From: Anaerococcus vaginalis ATCC 51170
GTDB lineage: Bacteria; Bacillota; Clostridia; Tissierellales; Peptoniphilaceae
Length of the DNA stretch: 64,000 bases
Assembly: GCF_000163295.1 (NCBI RefSeq)
Contig: NZ_GG700527.1
Location: forward strand, 791,867-855,866
Reading direction: 5' to 3'
In this document: positions 8,042-15,122 of the stretch, piece by piece
How the letters are laid out: each line of letters begins with the position of its first letter
How positions within the stretch are numbered: position 1 is the first letter of the stretch
Made by a program: the position numbers and the translations under genes
Notes under the pieces: model-generated
What the model was told of the DNA's origin: nothing
What the model saw: the letters and a program-made list of their open reading frames with translations, nothing else
The model's database searches: none

Positions 8042-9701
8042 ACTAAAAGTCATCCCATTAGGAGGACTTGGAGAAATAGGTAAAAACTGTACAATTGTCG
8101 AATATAAAAATGAAATGATTATGATAGATTGTGGCTTAACATTTCCAGATGAGGATATGTTAGGTGTAGATATAGTAATACCAGATTTTACCTATGTTGA
8201 AGAAAATAAAGATAAGTTAAAAGGTATATTCATAACTCATGGTCATGAAGATCATATTGGGGGAATTGCATACCTTTTAAAAACAGTAGATACTAATGTT
8301 TACTGTTCAAAACTTACAAAAGGATTATTAGAAAATAAATTTAAAGAACATGGACTTAATCCTAATAGACTCAAGATGGTTAATGTCAATAATACAGTAA
8401 AAGTTGGAAATCTAAGTGCAGAATTTATCAGAGTAAGTCACTCAATCCCAGATTCTTGCGCAATAGCTGTAAAATCTCCAATAGGAACTATATTATTTAC
8501 TGGCGATTTTAAAATGGATTTTACGCCTATAGATGGCGAACCTACTGATATACAAAAGCTTGCTTCTTTAGGTAGAAAGGGATTATTATGTCTTTTTTCT
8601 GATTCTACAAATGTAGAAATAGAAGGAAGTTCAATGAGTGAGAAAGAAGTAGGAGAAACTTTTATTAATTTATTTGGACAAGCACCAGGTAGAATAATTG
8701 TAGCAACTTTTGCTTCAAACCTTCATAGAGTACAACAAGTAATATTTGCTGCTGAAAAATATAATAAAAAAGTAGTTTTATCTGGAAGATCTATGATAAA
8801 TAACGTAAAAATTGCAAGTTCACTAGGATATTTGAAAATTAGAAATAATACTTTAATTGATATGAAAAATATTAAAGATTATTCTGATGATCAAATTGTT
8901 GTCTTGTCAACTGGAACTCAAGGAGAACCACTATCTGCATTGACAAGAATGGCAAATAATGAACATAAGCAAGTTCATTTAAATTCTTCAGATACAGTTA
9001 TACTATCATCATCAGCAATTCCTGGTAATGAAATGCCAATTAATAATACAATTAATAATTTGACAAAAATTGGTTGTGATATTATATATGATTCTTTGGC
9101 AAAAGTTCATGCATCAGGTCATGCTTGCCAAGAAGAAATTAAATTAATGCACCAATTAACAACACCAAAATATTTTATCCCAGCTCACGGCGAACCACGC
9201 CAATTAAAAAAGCACATGGAAATAGCTATGGATATGGGATTGAATAAAGAAAATATTTTAGTCGGTCAAAATGGAGATGTATTTGAATTTACAAAAAAAT
9301 CTGCCAGAATTAATGGTAAAGTTCAAGCAGGGAATGTTCTAGTAGATGGTTCTGGTATTGGCGATGTTGGAAATATTGTTCTTAAAGATAGAAAACATCT
9401 TTCTGAAGATGGGCTTTTAGTTGTAAGTTTAACAATTGAAAAACATACACAAAGAGTTTTATCAAATCCTGAAATTGTTTCAAGAGGATTTATTTATGTA
9501 AAAGAAAATCAAGATCTTATTGAAAATTCAAAAGATATTGTTATGAGAACAATGAAAAAATGTGAAAAAAAAGATATTCATGCTATTAGCCAAATTAAAT
9601 ATCAAATAAGAGAAGCTTTAAAGTCATATATTTATAATCAAACTGGAAGAGATCCTATGATTTTACCAGTTTTAACAGAAGTTGATAGCAATGAATATTA
9701 A
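8025..9701 (+). CDS. rnj: ribonuclease J
   Basis: This 558-residue ribonuclease of the beta-CASP metallo-beta-lactamase group acts as a 5'-3' exonuclease and endonuclease in mRNA decay and rRNA processing. THGHEDHIGG is the HxHxDH metal motif; VSHSIPDS, FTGDFKMDFTP and the beta-CASP motifs SGRSM and VHASGHA follow, with PAHGEPRQL near the domain end. Length is typical. AAGGAG precedes the ATG at 8025. Only one RNase J is visible; RNase Y is encoded at 25337-26875, so both main Gram-positive decay enzymes lie in this window. Confidence 0.96.
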   Translation: MRMQNKLKVIPLGGLGEIGKNCTIVEYKNEMIMIDCGLTFPDEDMLGVDIVIPDFTYVEENKDKLKGIFITHGHEDHIGGIAYLLKTVDTNVYCSKLTKGLLENKFKEHGLNPNRLKMVNVNNTVKVGNLSAEFIRVSHSIPDSCAIAVKSPIGTILFTGDFKMDFTPIDGEPTDIQKLASLGRKGLLCLFSDSTNVEIEGSSMSEKEVGETFINLFGQAPGRIIVATFASNLHRVQQVIFAAEKYNKKVVLSGRSMINNVKIASSLGYLKIRNNTLIDMKNIKDYSDDQIVVLSTGTQGEPLSALTRMANNEHKQVHLNSSDTVILSSSAIPGNEMPINNTINNLTKIGCDIIYDSLAKVHASGHACQEEIKLMHQLTTPKYFIPAHGEPRQLKKHMEIAMDMGLNKENILVGQNGDVFEFTKKSARINGKVQAGNVLVDGSGIGDVGNIVLKDRKHLSEDGLLVVSLTIEKHTQRVLSNPEIVSRGFIYVKENQDLIENSKDIVMRTMKKCEKKDIHAISQIKYQIREALKSYIYNQTGRDPMILPVLTEVDSNEY

Positions 9702-10326
9702 TTATAATCATATAGTTGATTATTTAAATAATATTTATATTGATGAAGATTTTATTGAATTAAGAAATTACGGAATTGAAAATAATATTCCTATAATGAA
9801 ATTAGAAACAAAAGAATTTCTTAAAACTTTAATTTCAATTTCAAAACCTAAAAATATTTTAGAAATTGGAACAGCGATTGGTTATTCTTCTTTACTTTTT
9901 TCTAAATATTCTAATGCAAATATTACTACAATTGAAAAGAGTAAAGATATATCAGAAATAGCTAAAGCTAATTTTTCTAAATATAATAAAAAAATAAATT
10001 TAATAAATATGGATGCAAAAAAAGCCTTGAATAATTTTAATCAAGGCTTTGATTTTGTTTTTATAGATGCAAATAAATCACAATACGAATATTATTTTAA
10101 TGAATCATTAAAATTATTAAATGAAAACGGACTTATTGTTTGTGATAATATTCTTTTTAGAGGAGAAATTACAAACGATGATTTAATTAATAGACGACAC
10201 ATAACTATGGTTAAAAATTTGAGAAAATTTTTATCTCATATTACAAATTTAGACGATTATGTAACAAGTATAATACCAATAGGCGATGGTATTAGTTTAA
10301 CGACAAGGAGAGTTGATGAAAGATAA
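9691..10326 (+). CDS. trmR: tRNA 5-hydroxyuridine methyltransferase (TrmR-like)
   Basis: This class I SAM-dependent O-methyltransferase of about 211 residues has the SAM motif ILEIGTAIGYSS, a second acidic site TTIEKS and the metal motif FIDANKSQYEYYF. Its neighbour is a U32-family protein, the same pairing as B. subtilis yrrM (trmR) and yrrN/yrrO (trhP). There the U32 proteins make 5-hydroxyuridine at tRNA position 34 and TrmR methylates it to 5-methoxyuridine. I chose the ATG at 9691 over a TTG at 9682. It overlaps the end of RNase J and has no strong ribosome-binding site, so coupling is likely. The specific activity is inferred from family and context. Confidence 0.85.
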   Translation: MNINYNHIVDYLNNIYIDEDFIELRNYGIENNIPIMKLETKEFLKTLISISKPKNILEIGTAIGYSSLLFSKYSNANITTIEKSKDISEIAKANFSKYNKKINLINMDAKKALNNFNQGFDFVFIDANKSQYEYYFNESLKLLNENGLIVCDNILFRGEITNDDLINRRHITMVKNLRKFLSHITNLDDYVTSIIPIGDGISLTTRRVDER

Positions 10327-11545
10327 AGTTGAATTATTAGCACCAGCTGGAGATATGGAAAAATTAAAAGCAGCTATAAAATTTGGAGCAAATGCTGTTT
10401 ATATGGCTGGAAATAATTTTGGTCTTAGAAAAAATTCAAAAAATTTTGATAAAGATGAACTTAAAGAAGCAGTTGATTATGCTCATGAACATGGAGTTAG
10501 ATGTCATATTACTATGAATATAGTTCCTCATGATAATGATCTTGAGGGAATTGTAGAATACATCAAATATCTTGAAAAAATTGGGGTAGATGCTTTAATA
10601 ATTTCAGATCCTGGTATTTTTAATATAGCAAAAGAAAATTCTAATATAGATTTACACATTTCAACTCAAGCATCTGTAACTAATTCTCACACAATTAATT
10701 TTTGGTATAAACTTGGTGCAAAAAGAGTTATACTTGCAAGAGAATTATCACTTGATGAAATAATAGAAATTAGAAAAAATGTTCCAAAAGATTTAGAAAT
10801 TGAATGTTTTATTCACGGAGCTATGTGTATTTCATATTCTGGAAGATGTTTATTAAGTAATTACATGACAGGAAGAGATGCAAATAGAGGAGATTGTGCC
10901 CATGCTTGCAGGTGGAAATATGCTCTACAAGAAGAAAAAAGACCGGGCGAATATTATCCAATAGGCGAAGATGAAAATGGAACATTTATTATGAATTCCA
11001 AAGATTTATGCCTAATAGATGAAATTGATAAACTATTAGAGGCAGGAGTTGATTCATTTAAAATTGAAGGAAGAATGAAAACTGTCTTTTATGTTGCAAC
11101 AGTTATTAGAAGCTACAGACAAGCAATTGATGCATACTATAATGGAGTTTATAATGAAGAAATTGCTAAAAAATATATGGATGAAATAAAAAAAGCTAGC
11201 CATAGACATTTTACAAAAGGATTTTTCTATAATAAAGCAGATTCTTCTTCTCAAATTTATGAAAATTCTTCATACATTAGAAATTATGATTTTATTGCTG
11301 TGGTTTTAGATTATGATAAAGAAAATAAAATTGCAAAACTAGAAGAAAGAAATAGATTTGTTTTGGGAGATGAAGTTGAGATTTTTGGAAATAGTCCAGA
11401 CTTTATAAAATTTAAAATTGAAAATATGAAAGATTCCAAAGGAAATGATATAGAAATAGCCAACAAGGCAAAACAAATAGTTTATATAAAAATTGACCAT
11501 GAGCTTAAAAAAGGAGATATGGTAAGACGCAAAATTGATGAATAA
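10316..11545 (+). CDS. trhP: U32-family tRNA hydroxylation protein (TrhP-like)
   Basis: This 409-residue peptidase U32-family protein starts KVELLAPAGDMEKLKAA. It has the conserved Cys-rich segment around residues 165-200, with ECFIHGAMC, GRCLLSNYMTGR and GDCAHACRW, the family's presumed Fe-S ligands, followed by FKIEGRMKT. Members beside trmR are the prephenate-dependent tRNA U34 hydroxylases, not proteases. B. subtilis has two paralogues side by side; here there is one. An AAGGAG at 10305-10310 selects the ATG at 10316 over the TTG just before it. A hairpin terminator follows at 11594. Confidence 0.88.
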   Translation: MKDKVELLAPAGDMEKLKAAIKFGANAVYMAGNNFGLRKNSKNFDKDELKEAVDYAHEHGVRCHITMNIVPHDNDLEGIVEYIKYLEKIGVDALIISDPGIFNIAKENSNIDLHISTQASVTNSHTINFWYKLGAKRVILARELSLDEIIEIRKNVPKDLEIECFIHGAMCISYSGRCLLSNYMTGRDANRGDCAHACRWKYALQEEKRPGEYYPIGEDENGTFIMNSKDLCLIDEIDKLLEAGVDSFKIEGRMKTVFYVATVIRSYRQAIDAYYNGVYNEEIAKKYMDEIKKASHRHFTKGFFYNKADSSSQIYENSSYIRNYDFIAVVLDYDKENKIAKLEERNRFVLGDEVEIFGNSPDFIKFKIENMKDSKGNDIEIANKAKQIVYIKIDHELKKGDMVRRKIDE

Positions 11546-11593
11546 CTTTAAATTTTAAATGATTTTTTAAATCATATAAAATTTATATAAGCA

Positions 11594-11636
11594 CCTTCTG
11601 ATTAGGATTAACAAAACTAATCAGGAGGATTTTTTA
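11594..11636 (+). terminator. Rho-independent terminator after trhP
   Basis: A 12-bp stem (CCTTCTGATTAG at 11594-11605 with CTAATCAGGAGG at 11617-11628, one G-T mismatch) is followed by a T-rich tract. It closes the long operon that begins before base 1. Confidence 0.85.
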
Positions 11637-11678
11637 TTTCAAAGAGAAAATTATTAATTTTTAATTATTTATTAAAAT

Positions 11679-11687
11679 TGGTATAAT
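11679..11687 (+). promoter_or_regulatory. extended -10 promoter for the lone methyltransferase
   Basis: TGGTATAAT is an extended -10 element, with the TATAAT hexamer at 11682-11687. The -35 region is weak. It lies about 40 bases before the GGAGG of the following gene and after the terminator, so this gene is probably its own unit. Confidence 0.65.
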
Positions 11688-11725
11688 CAAGATAGTAACT
11701 TTAACTAATTAATTTGGAGGATGAA

Positions 11726-12343
11726 TTGTTAAGTAATAAAGGTTTTGATTTGTGGGCTGATGATTATGATCAAAGCGTTGAAATATCTGATAATGATGGT
11801 TCATATCCTTTTTCAGGATATAAAACTATACTTAATGAAATATATAATAGGATATTAAATGAATCTTATAGAAATATTTTAGACATTGGATTTGGCACAG
11901 GAACTTTAATATCCAAGTTATATGACCATGGCTATAAAATCTATGGGCAAGATTTTTCTAAAAAAATGATAGAGATAGCACAAAATAAAATGCCTAATGC
12001 GAAGCTTTTTTATGGAGATATTTCTAAGGGCTTGGTTAATCCCTTGTTAGAACATAAATATAATGCAATAATTGCTACATATTCATTACATCATCTAACT
12101 GATGAGAAAAAAGTTATATTTTTGAAAAATTTACTAGAACAATTAGATGATGGGGGATGTATATACATTGGAGATATAGCTTTTCTATCTCGTTCTTTAC
12201 ATGATAAATGTATGAAGGAAGCTTATGAACAGTGGGATAATGATGAGATTTATTTTGTTGTGGATGAATTTAGGTCTTATTTTCCTAAATTGAAATTTGA
12301 AAAATTTTCTGAATGCTCAGGATTAATTACATTGAAAAAATAG
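11726..12343 (+). CDS. class I SAM-dependent methyltransferase, substrate unknown
   Basis: This protein of about 205 residues has a clear SAM-binding motif ILDIGFGTGTLISKLY, then YGQDFSKKMIEIAQ and an acidic motif II-like segment, and resembles the YrrT/UbiE-like small-molecule methyltransferases. A GGAGG at 11716-11720 sits 5 bases before the TTG at 11726, which I take as the start; the upstream in-frame TTG at 11714 overlaps the ribosome-binding site, and the ATG at 11721 is out of frame. The gene has its own promoter and is bounded by hairpins on both sides. No pathway neighbour suggests a substrate. Confidence 0.8.
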   Translation: MLSNKGFDLWADDYDQSVEISDNDGSYPFSGYKTILNEIYNRILNESYRNILDIGFGTGTLISKLYDHGYKIYGQDFSKKMIEIAQNKMPNAKLFYGDISKGLVNPLLEHKYNAIIATYSLHHLTDEKKVIFLKNLLEQLDDGGCIYIGDIAFLSRSLHDKCMKEAYEQWDNDEIYFVVDEFRSYFPKLKFEKFSECSGLITLKK

Positions 12344-12397
12344 GATATTTTCTAGATAAATTAAATGGTAATAATAAAATTTAGATAAAATACAAAA

Positions 12398-12424
12398 AAA
12401 GGCTGTAATTATTTTACAGCCTTT
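12398..12424. terminator. bidirectional terminator between convergent genes
   Basis: A perfect 11-bp stem (AAAGGCTGTAA with TTACAGCCTTT, 5-base loop) has A-rich sequence on its left and T-rich sequence on its right. It can end both the methyltransferase (+) and the small protein gene (-). Confidence 0.85.
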
Positions 12425-12428
12425 AAAT

Positions 12429-12665
12429 TTACTTATCTTTTGATGGATTTTCAGAAAAATCTGATCTTGTTCTTCTTGCTTCTGCTCCAACGTTTGAGTT
12501 GGTGTCAGCTTCATCAGTTATACTTCTTAAATTTTCTTGATCTGCAGTATGTTTTTTATCTAGAGATTCACTGCCATCAGCTTTATTTGTTTCTCTTGAT
12601 TTTTTATCGAGTTCTTTGTCTCCTCTGTATTGATTGTCATTGCTTATTCTGTTTTCGTCAGTCAT
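12429..12665 (-). CDS. small highly hydrophilic protein of unknown function
   Basis: This 78-residue protein has almost no hydrophobic residues; it is rich in Asp, Glu, Lys, Arg, Ser and Asn, so it is probably disordered. I do not recognise a family. The reading is supported by a strong ribosome-binding site (AAGGAG, then ATTAAA before the ATG) and by a terminator right after the stop. An open frame on the opposite strand of the same stretch is Leu/Phe-rich and lacks such a start signal. The gene follows pepT on the same strand with a 72-base gap and no terminator, so it may be cotranscribed with pepT. Confidence 0.7.
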   Translation of the reverse strand: MTDENRISNDNQYRGDKELDKKSRETNKADGSESLDKKHTADQENLRSITDEADTNSNVGAEARRTRSDFSENPSKDK

Positions 12666-12737
12666 TTTAATCTCCTTTTTAAATTTTAAAATTAGAATCT
12701 TACTATTACTATACCCAATTGGACAAATTTAACCATT

Positions 12738-13955
12738 TTATTTTTTTGATATTTCTTTTATAATTTCTATAATTGTATCAGAGGCTTTTTTCATATCTTC
12801 GATAGGTATCAATTCATAAATACCATGGAAATTATAACCGCCTGTAAACAAATTTGGACATGGAAGATTCATAAATGATAATTTTGAACCATCGGTTCCG
12901 CCTCTAATAGGTTGTGTTATTACTTTTATTCCTAAATTTTCCATAGCTTTTTTAGCACATTCAATTATCTCTTTATGATTTTTTAAAACATCACCCATAT
13001 TATAGTAAGTGTCGCTCATTTCTATTTTTATAATATTGCCATATTTTGAATTTAAGAAATTTACACAATCATTTAGGAAATTTTTCATGTTTTCAAATTT
13101 TTCCTTATCAAAATCTCTGATTATATAAACTAAATTTGTATCTTCTATACTTCCATCAATTGAAATCATATGATAGAAGCCCTCATAGCCTTCTGTATGC
13201 TCTGGTCTTTGAACTTGACCTAATAAATCATCTAACTCTTTTGCAACGCTTATAGAGTTAATCATTGTGTTTTTTGCAGTACCTGGATGGACAGATTTTC
13301 CTTTTATTGAAATTTTTGCTTCTGCTGCATTAAATGATTCATATTCTAATTCGCCAAGTCGTCCTCCATCTAAGGTATAAGCAAAATCTGCATCAAAATA
13401 ATCAACATCAAAGCTATCGCATCCTGTACCGATTTCTTCATCAGGTGTAAAAGCAATTTTTATATCTCCATGTTCTATTTGTGGATTATTAATAAGATAT
13501 TCTATGGCATCCAGTATTGCAGCAATTCCTGCCTTGTCGTCAGCTCCTAATAACATTTCTCCATTTGTTGTAATTAAAGTTTTTCCTTTTAAATCTTTTA
13601 AAAATGGAAAATCATTTTCTTTTATAAAGATATTTTCTTTTAGTTTTATATCTCCACCTTCGTATTTTATAATTTGTGGATTTTTTATTCCTCCTGGCAT
13701 TTCTGGAGAAGTATCCATGTGAGCAATGAATCCAACTTTTGGTAAGATTTTATCTGTATTTGCTTTTAGACATGAAAAAACAAATCCTTCATCATTTATA
13801 TAGGCATCAAGACCTAAATCATTCAATTCTTCTTTTAAAATTTTACCTAATTCTAATTGACCTTTGCTTGTTGGTTTTATCAAATTTGCTTTTGATTCGT
13901 CACTTCTTGTATCTATTGCAATATATTTTAAAAATCTGTTTTTTATTTTTTCCAT
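12738..13955 (-). CDS. pepT: peptidase T (tripeptide aminopeptidase)
   Basis: This 405-residue M20-family zinc aminopeptidase removes the N-terminal residue from tripeptides in the cytosol. It shows the first metal motif AHMDTSPEMPG, the bridging aspartate in LLGADDKAGIAAI, and the catalytic glutamates in FTPDEEIGTG, then the dimerisation insert with VHPGTAKN. The C-terminal PIRGGTDGSKLS and GGYNFHG segments supply further ligands. Length matches PepT. An AGGAGG precedes the ATG. It is divergent from dut, with the promoters in a shared 116-base gap. Confidence 0.96.
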   Translation of the reverse strand: MEKIKNRFLKYIAIDTRSDESKANLIKPTSKGQLELGKILKEELNDLGLDAYINDEGFVFSCLKANTDKILPKVGFIAHMDTSPEMPGGIKNPQIIKYEGGDIKLKENIFIKENDFPFLKDLKGKTLITTNGEMLLGADDKAGIAAILDAIEYLINNPQIEHGDIKIAFTPDEEIGTGCDSFDVDYFDADFAYTLDGGRLGELEYESFNAAEAKISIKGKSVHPGTAKNTMINSISVAKELDDLLGQVQRPEHTEGYEGFYHMISIDGSIEDTNLVYIIRDFDKEKFENMKNFLNDCVNFLNSKYGNIIKIEMSDTYYNMGDVLKNHKEIIECAKKAMENLGIKVITQPIRGGTDGSKLSFMNLPCPNLFTGGYNFHGIYELIPIEDMKKASDTIIEIIKEISKK

Positions 13956-14016
13956 TTTATCCTCCTATAAATTAATTATACACCCTTAGAATATTTAATT
14001 ATACTGGTATTTTTAA

Positions 14017-14045
14017 TTCAAATTTCTTTTGATATATGATAAAAT
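14017..14045 (+). promoter_or_regulatory. probable promoter of the dut operon
   Basis: TTCAAA (14017-14022) and TAAAAT (14040-14045) are separated by 17 bases and lie 27 bases before the dut start. Both hexamers deviate from consensus, so this is a moderate call. Confidence 0.5.
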
Positions 14046-14071
14046 ATAAAAGACATTAGATAGGAGAAATT

Positions 14072-14506
14072 ATGACTAAAAAAATTTTAAAAATAAAAAC
14101 TAATAATAAATTACCAGAATATAAAACTTTTTATTCAGCTGGTATGGACATATATTCTTCAAATGAAGAAGAAATTATTATAAAGCCAGGAGAAGTGGGT
14201 AAAGTTCCTACTGATTTAAAAATTGAAATTCCCGAAGGCTTTTTTGTTGCTATTTATCCTAGGTCATCTACAGGTGTTAAAAGACAATTAATGCTTGCTA
14301 ATTCTACTGGAATTATTGATAGTGATTATAGGGGAGAAATAAAATTATTTTTTTATAATTTTGGAAAAAATGAACAAGTTATCAAAAAAAATGAAAGATT
14401 GGCTCAAATGGTAGTTCAACCTTATGAAAAAGTTGAAATTCAAAAAGTTAATGACTTATGTGAAAGTGAAAGAGGAGAAGGTGGATTCGGTTCAACCGGA
14501 AAATAA
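14072..14506 (+). CDS. dut: dUTP diphosphatase
   Basis: This 144-residue trimeric-type dUTPase hydrolyses dUTP to dUMP and pyrophosphate, keeping uracil out of DNA and feeding dTMP synthesis. Motifs are in order: AGMDIYSS (motif 1), PRSSTGVK (2), GIIDSDYRGEI (3), ERLAQMVVQP (4) and the P-loop-like GEGGFGSTG (5) at the C-terminus. All five are intact. AGGAG precedes the ATG. The stop overlaps the next gene's ATG by one base (TAATG). Confidence 0.97.
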   Translation: MTKKILKIKTNNKLPEYKTFYSAGMDIYSSNEEEIIIKPGEVGKVPTDLKIEIPEGFFVAIYPRSSTGVKRQLMLANSTGIIDSDYRGEIKLFFYNFGKNEQVIKKNERLAQMVVQPYEKVEIQKVNDLCESERGEGGFGSTGK

Positions 14507-15048
14507 TGAGAAATAATAAAAATAACAATATTTCAAAAATTTATAATAAAAATAAATACAATCTTGTTTTACTTGTAATAGTCTTATTGATTTCAATCTT
14601 TTTATTTTCAAAGCTAGCAAGTTATATTTCTAATAAGTCATTATCTAATTATGATAATGAAATTGTTGTAATTAAAAATAATGATAGTGAAATAGATTCC
14701 TTGTCTTTGAAAGATATAAGAAAAATGGGAAAAAACGAAATGAAATTTACTACTCCTAAGGGAGAGGAATTTAAACTTGTAGGTGTATCGATTGAAAAAA
14801 TCCTAAACAAAGAAGGTATTAATCCTAATTTGAATAATACAGTTGAGTTTTCGGATGGGTATGGACACACTACAAATATGAGTATGGAAACTGCTCTTGA
14901 AGTAAACAGAGTTTTATTAGTTTATAAAATCAATAATAAGGCTAATATGGACTATGACAAAAAATTGGGCATATTTTTTATAGTTGATAAGCAAGAAAAA
15001 GATTCAAGTAAATGGATAAAAAATATTCAATCAATAAATATTAAATAA
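14506..15048 (+). CDS. membrane-anchored protein with a molybdopterin-oxidoreductase-like fold
   Basis: This 180-residue protein has one N-terminal transmembrane helix (about residues 19-36) and then an extracytoplasmic domain. The order of segments (SLKDIRKMGKNEMKF, then FKLVGVSIEKILNKEGI, then EFSDGYGHTTNMSM) resembles the small oxidoreductase molybdopterin-binding domain found in sulfite-oxidase-like proteins. The cysteine that coordinates molybdenum in catalytic members is absent, so a cofactor is unlikely. It is coupled to dut and ends at a hairpin. The assignment of the fold is by eye; function is unknown. Confidence 0.6.
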   Translation: MRNNKNNNISKIYNKNKYNLVLLVIVLLISIFLFSKLASYISNKSLSNYDNEIVVIKNNDSEIDSLSLKDIRKMGKNEMKFTTPKGEEFKLVGVSIEKILNKEGINPNLNNTVEFSDGYGHTTNMSMETALEVNRVLLVYKINNKANMDYDKKLGIFFIVDKQEKDSSKWIKNIQSINIK

Positions 15049-15070
15049 CTCATGATTTATCATGGGTTAT
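15045..15070 (+). terminator. hairpin terminator after the dut operon
   Basis: An 11-bp stem with one wobble pair (ATAACTCATGA with TCATGGGTTAT, loop TTTA) begins in the stop codon region of the anchored protein and is followed by TTCTTTTAT. The T tract is imperfect, so some read-through into mutS is possible. Confidence 0.6.
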
Positions 15071-15094
15071 TTCTTTTATATGAATTTTCCTATA

Positions 15095-15103
15095 TGTTAT
15101 AAT
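15095..15103 (+). promoter_or_regulatory. extended -10 promoter of mutS
   Basis: TGTTATAAT is a full extended -10 element, with TATAAT at 15098-15103. It lies 20 bases before the mutS ATG, leaving a very short leader with the AAAGGATGTGAT ribosome-binding site. Confidence 0.65.
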
Positions 15104-15122
15104 AATCAAAGGATGTGATTAT

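Noticed and set aside
12440-12670. Open frame on the plus strand opposite the small hydrophilic protein
   Set aside because: Its translation is an unnatural run of Leu, Phe and Tyr, it has no ribosome-binding site, and the minus-strand gene has AAGGAG and a terminator.
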